This document shows positions 61,071 to 64,000 of a DNA stretch of 64,000 bases, piece by piece. The stretch comes from Theileria orientalis strain Shintoku (taxonomy: Eukaryota > Apicomplexa > Aconoidasida > Piroplasmida > Theileriidae). The stretch's first letter is position 1, and each line of letters begins with the position of its first letter. Under the pieces are notes generated by a model. The model was given only the letters and a program-made list of their open reading frames with translations, made no database searches and had not been told where the DNA came from. Made by a program: the position numbers and the translations under genes. The stretch lies in NCBI RefSeq assembly GCF_000740895.1, contig NC_025260.1, positions 2,522,001 through 2,586,000 on the forward strand, written 5' to 3'.

Positions 61071-61275
61071 TCACTTTGACTTCGAAGGCTTGGGACGCTA
61101 CACATGAATGAAGAGAATGAGGGCAAAGTACCTTGGGATTGAAAAAGGTCATGGCCTTTTTGGCCACAGGTTTAACGGCGCAGTCGTAGGTGATGTAACC
61201 GACCTCGATAATGAGGGTTCCAACGAGAACCCGCCTGACCATAGGCAAGAATACAGTGCCGACGCCATACGACAT
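61071..61275 (-). CDS. 56-residue single-pass membrane protein, possibly mitochondrial
   Basis: Two exons (61275 to about 61132, and about 61097-61071) encode MSYGVGTVFLPMVRRVLVGTL, continuing IIEVGYITYDCAVK and ending FFNPKRPKPSKSK. There is one membrane segment around residues 6-30 and a strongly basic tail. Tiny proteins of this kind are common among lineage-specific subunits of apicomplexan respiratory complexes or ATP synthase, but nothing in the sequence proves this. The frame read without splicing gives a different, less basic tail. Its stop is 20 nt before the next gene's ATG. Confidence 0.45.
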
Positions 61276-61721
61276 TTTAATTGTACATATTACTTACAAA
61301 GTGCTAGAGCTATAAAATTTAACCTTTTAACTAATAGTATATGGGCAAGTGGCTACAAAATGAGCCAAATTGAGGAAAAAACCGATATGAAGAACAGTTG
61401 AAATAATGAACCAACTGAATGGTTTTATCAGTATTAAAAAACTAAACAAGGGAATCTATCTTTCATAAAAATAATACTAAAAGGGTGTGATTCTAAATTT
61501 ATGAAATAATAACCAATTCTAGCACTAAAAATGAACATTGTTGTGAGCACAACAGTACAAGTTCAACATTAACAAAATGTTGTGAACAGGTACTTGCATC
61601 GGCCTAAAGCGTCAATCATGACAATTAAAAATATTTATTGTGGTTTTTAAACTGTATTTAGGGAAGCAAGAGCCGGTGTATGAAATATAGAAATACGACA
61701 TTAGCGTGAATTCCACTACCC
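61276..61721. other. AT-rich spacer
   Basis: About 445 bp separate the 56-residue gene from the stop of the upstream helicase-like gene on the same strand. A 97-codon plus-strand frame overlaps its start and the small gene antisense; it shows no domain. Otherwise nothing is seen. Confidence 0.4.
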
Positions 61722-63962
61722 TCAAATCCCCTTCAAGGTTATTGCGGGGGGTCTTTTTACATCTATCGAGTTCCAAGGGAGCCCCTTTTTGTGAACCTTC
61801 CCGATGTGTGGGTTATTCAGCACGATTTTGGGCACTTCGGTGGCCACTTGAACGTACACGTCCTGATTGTCCCTCGACAGCTCAATGAAATTCCTAATGT
61901 ATTTGTCCGAGACGTCAACAATGTACCCAGCTTCCGTCTTGTAGCACTTTCCCAGGGCCGAACTTACCTTAGAATCCGGCACATACTTTGAAAATAACTT
62001 CTTGATGTCGGACTCGTCGTTGATGCACTGCTTGGAAACGTCGTTGAGGACTACAGCCGTAAAGCCAGCCCTCCCAGACAATATCGAGTTCGTAAGTATG
62101 CCGCTGTCAACAGCATCCTCAGCAAAGGCCTTGTCCCTTAGAAGGAGGTTGGCGCAGCTCAAAATAACCGACTCCCCGAACCTGGACAATAGGTCCTCGG
62201 ACTTCTTCAAGTACGGGGATACCAGGTTCCTGTTCCCTCTTATCATCTGGTCAGTGAAGTTTTTGAGCCATTTCAAGTCGTGCTTGACCATGTACTCTTG
62301 GGAAGGCACGATGTGCACCGAAATCTTCTTGACAACTTGCCTTATGACTGACACGAGGTTGTGGTACTGGTCTTTGCTATAGAGTGTCACGCACAGTGAC
62401 TCCTGTTTCCTCGCAAATGCGGCCCTTGATTTATAGGATTCTGCCGTTTTCGGCGGATTGAAGTTAAATACGTGCGACACATCCTCGAAGATCGACCCAT
62501 AAACTGAGTTGTCTGTCGCTATCATGATGGGCTTCGAGCCGTTATTGAAGGACGAGATCGATTTGGCCCGCTCATACACGTTCAAGTGCCTTCCCAGATA
62601 CACGCACAGGTTAGAGAACTCCTGGGTGTTCGCCAGCTTCGTCAACTGTTTCCTGTTAGACACGAAAATGATGCACTTCGACTTCGAAGTCGGTTTCTTG
62701 AGGCACGGCGGCAGCGCCTGGGTGTGCATGAAGGTGGGAAGGTCCAGGTACGCGTACACCAGGTTTCTCAGCACCGCCACTCTGTCGTACTTCTCTCCCT
62801 TCGACACCTTGCATATCGAGTGCTCAATATTTCTATTCTCCAGGCTCTCCTCTGACTCCAAATTGATGACCTTTGCCTGGCCGAAATCCGAGTCCACTTT
62901 CAACACGTCTGTTCTATCGTCGGAAATTAACCTCTGCTTAGTGCCTACAGAAATCATGATCTCTTAAAACATACCGAATTTAAAGTCATAGAGTGCATAA
63001 TTTGACAAATTGGTTCTTGAAAACTCAGGGAACTTATCGCCCAGTGAACTAACCAAACATACAATGTGAAAATCTTTACTGCATTCCAAATCACTCATAT
63101 TAATATTTTTCGAATCTCTAATGACCTTTAAGTTGCGATTGAAAACGTTATAGTCCTCTAAGTCTGAGAAGTCGTCAAATAATAGGCATGAGACTCCTGA
63201 AAGAAGAACCAAATTCGTCCTCCCTGTTCCCCTCAGCAGGAAGTTATGTGATGCAACAATGATATCGTACTGGCCTTTCCTTGAGAGTTCAGTTCTATTC
63301 AGACATTTGCTGAAAAAATCTTTAGAAGCTGGGACAAAATCATGTCCGATTTTACTGGAATCCCTGAGATGAGCACTGGACTCATCAAGTACCAAACACT
63401 TCACTGATGCGTCAATTCCCAGAAGTAAATTTGATACTTTGTGGCAACTATTCCCAGAGCACAAAACCAGCAATGAACCCTTGGGATGCGATGAGGACGA
63501 ACCCCTGTATTTGTGAGAATAGATGTACAACAGTGGGATCAACGCGCCCATCGACTGACCCAAACCTGGTTCATTATATAAAACCAACCTCAGGAAGTTT
63601 GTATATGTTGTTGAATCAGAATTTACCAGTATATTGTCGGTTAACAACTTCAATATTACATATTGAAACAGCTTTAAGTCTTTGATTCCTACAGACTTTA
63701 AACTATTAACATAGCCTGAGGGCAGTGGAAGATGTGTAAAGTCCACCCTTTTGTCATTGAGATGATGTGCAATAGAATAAGATTTATATTTACAAAAATT
63801 AAATGGTGAATGAGAAATCAATGAAGAAGGTTTGGTATAGTATCCAAATTTGTTTAGAATATTGGAATCCTTTGAAATATAGGTAGAATAATAATTAACG
63901 GTAAGGATTCTTTTAAAAAACCTGCGATTTAAAGGAAATAAAATGACTGAGTTGTTAATCAT
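61722..63962 (-). CDS. Degenerate DEAD-box-like helicase protein with GUCT-like C-terminus
   Basis: Two exons (63962-62975 and 62944-61722) join in phase to about 736 residues. The N-terminus (MINNSVILFPLNRRFFKRIL) is basic and organelle-like. The fold is DEAD-box: a Q-motif-like LKLFQYVILKLL, a motif I position reading EPGLGQSMGAL (no GKT), motif II LLFDDFSD (for DEAD), and IIFVSNRKQL for lobe 2. Motif V is IATDNSVYGS and motif VI YKSRAAFARK. Every ATPase motif is altered, so it is unlikely to hydrolyse ATP. The C-terminal segment (GFTAVVLNDVSKQCINDESD...VSDKYIRNFIEL) resembles the GUCT domain of DDX21/50-type proteins. The last 38 bases of the window lie upstream of its ATG. Confidence 0.66.
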
Positions 63963-64000
63963 GGAACATAACAGTCATTCAGTACTTTGATAAAATATGG

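Overview
The window looks like nuclear DNA of an apicomplexan piroplasm, most likely a Theileria; coding composition suggests T. orientalis or a relative rather than the more AT-rich T. parva or T. annulata, but the species is an inference. The evidence is a very dense gene layout with AT-rich spacers, many short GT-AG introns (often 25-80 nt), an ApiAP2 factor, organellar RAP proteins, a protein-only RNase P, a PRL-type phosphatase and Fe-superoxide dismutase. No prokaryotic operons, tRNA, rRNA, CRISPR arrays or transposons were seen. All exon boundaries were set by hand from GT-AG sites and reading phase.

Layout. 0-13 kb: 3' end of a SWR1/SRCAP-type remodeller (+), orotidine 5'-phosphate decarboxylase (-), protein-only RNase P with a signal-like leader (-), a Vps41-like RING protein (+) and a UFD1-domain protein with a signal-like start (-). 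12.5-21.3 kb: a SLC35B-like nucleotide transporter (+), ubiquilin/Dsk2 (-), a TPR co-chaperone whose start lies 4 nt from the stop of an ApiAP2 gene (-), a 1.7 kb AT-rich gap, and a PRL phosphatase (-). 22.5-30 kb: acylphosphatase (+), snurportin-like protein (-), an unrecognised multi-pass membrane protein (+), an inositol polyphosphate 5-phosphatase (+) and two signal-peptide proteins of unknown function (+). 30-35.4 kb: four closely packed minus-strand genes, Pcc1-like KEOPS subunit, PIG-C, a bL35-like organellar protein and a degenerate DEAD-box-like protein. 36-46.5 kb: a SAC plus 5-phosphatase (synaptojanin-like) protein (+), M18 aspartyl aminopeptidase (-) and CLPTM1-family protein (+). 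47.5-64 kb: a DNAJB12/14-like membrane J protein (+), an unrecognised conserved protein (-), a RAP protein (-), Fe-SOD (-), DDHD phospholipase (+), NVL/Rix7 AAA ATPase (+), a second RAP-like protein (-), a 56-residue membrane peptide (-) and a second degenerate helicase (-).

Themes. Several products point to organelle RNA biology: PRORP, two RAP proteins, two helicase-fold proteins with damaged catalytic motifs, and a bL35-like protein. Others serve phosphoinositide, GPI and lipid metabolism (two 5-phosphatases, a SAC domain, PIG-C, DDHD lipase) or the secretory pathway. Two gene styles coexist. Most long plus-strand genes have almost only purines at four-fold sites, and introns that are longer and often carry repeats. 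Minus-strand genes have balanced or pyrimidine-leaning silent sites and short introns.
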